From: Caldilineaceae bacterium
GTDB taxonomy: Bacteria > Chloroflexota > Anaerolineae > Caldilineales > Caldilineaceae
DNA: 5,426 nt
Assembly (NCBI GenBank): GCA_015494005.1
Contig: WGCB01000139.1
Span: 1-5,426 of the forward strand
Reading direction: 5' to 3'
Shown here: positions 4,680 to 5,426 of the stretch, piece after piece
How positions within the stretch are numbered: the stretch's first letter is position 1
Layout: every line of letters begins with the position of its first letter
Position numbers and translations under genes: made by a program
Notes under the pieces: model-generated
Told to the model about the DNA's origin: nothing
The model's database searches: none
Seen by the model: the letters and a program-made list of their open reading frames with translations, nothing else

Positions 4680-5426
4680 GGGGACCCGGAGCCGGGCCGC
4701 GGCCTCCAGCAGCCCCTGCCAGGTGGTGGCGTCCATGGGAATGCCCCGGGCCTGCCGCTCCTGGGCCGTGCGGCGCTCCGGCTCCCCGGGCAGCAGCACC
4801 TCCTGGAAGCCGGGCGCGGGCCGGGTGGCCCGGATGGCCTCCACCAGGCGACGGGCGTCCGCGTCGAAGGCTTCCCGGGGGCGGAAGGCCCCTGGATCCA
4901 GCACCAGGAAGAGCACCCCGTTGTTCATCGCGTAGCCGGGGAAGATGGGGCAGCCGGCTCCGGTGAGGGCGCCGCCCAGCAGCTCCACCAGCAGGGAGAG
5001 GCCGTAGCCCTTGTGCCCCGCGGCCGGGAGCAGCACGCCCCCGGCGTAGAGATCCTGAGGCCGGGTGCTGGGGCGGCCCTCCCGGTCCAGGATCCAGCCT
5101 TCTGGGATGGGCTTGCCGCTGTTGCGGGCGATGCGCACCTTGCCCTCGGCCACCACGCTGGTGGCGAAGTCCATCACCAGGGGCGGTTCCCCGGGCAAGG
5201 GGACGGCCGCGGCCACCGGGTTGGTGCCCAGGCGTCGTTCCGCTCCGCCGAAGGGGGCCACGATGCCGCCCGGCCGCCCGCCGTTGCACCAGGCCAGGCC
5301 GATGAAACCGGCTTGCCCGGCCATCTCCACCCACTCGCCCACCCGTCCGATGTGACCAGCGTGAGCCAGCGCCACGGCCGCCAGCCCATGGGCCTGGGCC
5401 TTGGACAGGGCCGTGCTCACCGCGAA
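4662..5426 (-). CDS. Malate/L-lactate/sulfolactate dehydrogenase-family NAD(P)-dependent oxidoreductase, N-terminus missing
   Basis: The gene runs off the right edge. The frame is open to base 5426 (F-A-V...), so the GTG at 5420 need not be the start. About 254 of the usual 330-360 residues are visible, so roughly 90 N-terminal residues are missing. The family is the LDH2/MDH2 type with a non-Rossmann fold, which reduces 2-oxoacids to 2-hydroxyacids or related substrates. Counting from the GTG at 5420, the marks are G-H-I-G-R-V-G (22-28, normally around N-H-F/Y-G), A-P-F-G-G (55-59), R-L-G-T-N-P (63-68), D-F-A-T-S-V-V-A-x-G-K (84-94), P-I-P-E-G-W (104-109) and G-H-K-G-Y-G-L-S-L-L-V-E (135-146). 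The C-terminal helix carries T-T-W-x-x-L. Substrate cannot be told; relatives act on malate, sulfolactate, ureidoglycolate, diketogulonate or cyclic imino acids. It converges on the rhodanese gene and is not in its operon. Confidence 0.9.
   Translation of the reverse strand, partial: FAVSTALSKAQAHGLAAVALAHAGHIGRVGEWVEMAGQAGFIGLAWCNGGRPGGIVAPFGGAERRLGTNPVAAAVPLPGEPPLVMDFATSVVAEGKVRIARNSGKPIPEGWILDREGRPSTRPQDLYAGGVLLPAAGHKGYGLSLLVELLGGALTGAGCPIFPGYAMNNGVLFLVLDPGAFRPREAFDADARRLVEAIRATRPAPGFQEVLLPGEPERRTAQERQARGIPMDATTWQGLLEAAARLRVPWGEDA

Noticed and set aside
2749..5334. Very long open frame (861 codons) on the - strand opposite the rhodanese gene and overlapping the dehydrogenase
   Set aside because: It is antisense to a protein with clear signal, domains and catalytic motifs. 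Its translation is low-complexity Gly/His/Arg/Leu-rich and repeats in step with the rhodanese repeats. GC-rich codon use keeps stops rare in this frame.
1..5426. tRNA, rRNA, CRISPR array, insertion sequence or transposase
   Set aside because: None seen. The only repeats are the coding rhodanese modules and the short intergenic repeats, and almost all the sequence is explained by five protein genes.

Overview
The window is GC-rich throughout (roughly two-thirds G+C by eye) and densely coding. It looks like a bacterial contig or fragment that starts inside one gene and ends inside another. Three genes are packed head to tail on the + strand with single-base gaps. After a 120-base spacer comes a fourth + strand gene, and after a 134-base spacer a truncated gene on the - strand runs off the right edge. 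The fourth gene is a lipoprotein with a long Glu/Ala/Pro/Thr tether. Such tethers, the high GC and this gene mix are common in Chloroflexota (Anaerolineae/Caldilineae-like), so I favour that phylum, but this is a style judgement and not a phylogenetic result.

Bases 2-2667 encode a membrane-bound molybdenum oxidoreductase. It comprises the C-terminal part of a catalytic molybdopterin subunit of the thiosulfate/polysulfide reductase (PhsA/PsrA) type, a four-cluster [4Fe-4S] subunit with a C-terminal membrane anchor (FdnH-like), and a four-helix dihaem cytochrome b (FdnI/PhsC-like). Together they would link a sulfur substrate outside the membrane to the quinone pool. The direction is not fixed by the sequence; in the Salmonella PhsABC precedent it is menaquinol-dependent thiosulfate reduction to sulfide and sulfite.

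Bases 2788-4527 encode the standout protein, a 579-residue lipoprotein with four complete rhodanese domains in a row. All four keep the catalytic cysteine in a C-x-x-G-H-R loop. The four domains are arranged as two copies of a two-domain module with an exact period of 253 residues. Anchored on the outer face of the membrane beside a sulfur-reducing molybdoenzyme, it is a good candidate for a multi-site sulfane-sulfur carrier, conceptually like the single-domain Sud protein that feeds polysulfide sulfur to Wolinella PsrA. This role is inference.

The spacer before the rhodanese gene holds a perfect 8-bp-stem hairpin and a 10-bp tandem direct repeat with an 11-bp period. The spacer after it holds a short terminator-like hairpin and an imperfect 16-bp tandem repeat that runs into the end of the convergent gene. 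That last gene (4662-5426, - strand, N-terminus missing) is a malate/L-lactate/sulfolactate dehydrogenase-family oxidoreductase with no firm link to the sulfur genes.
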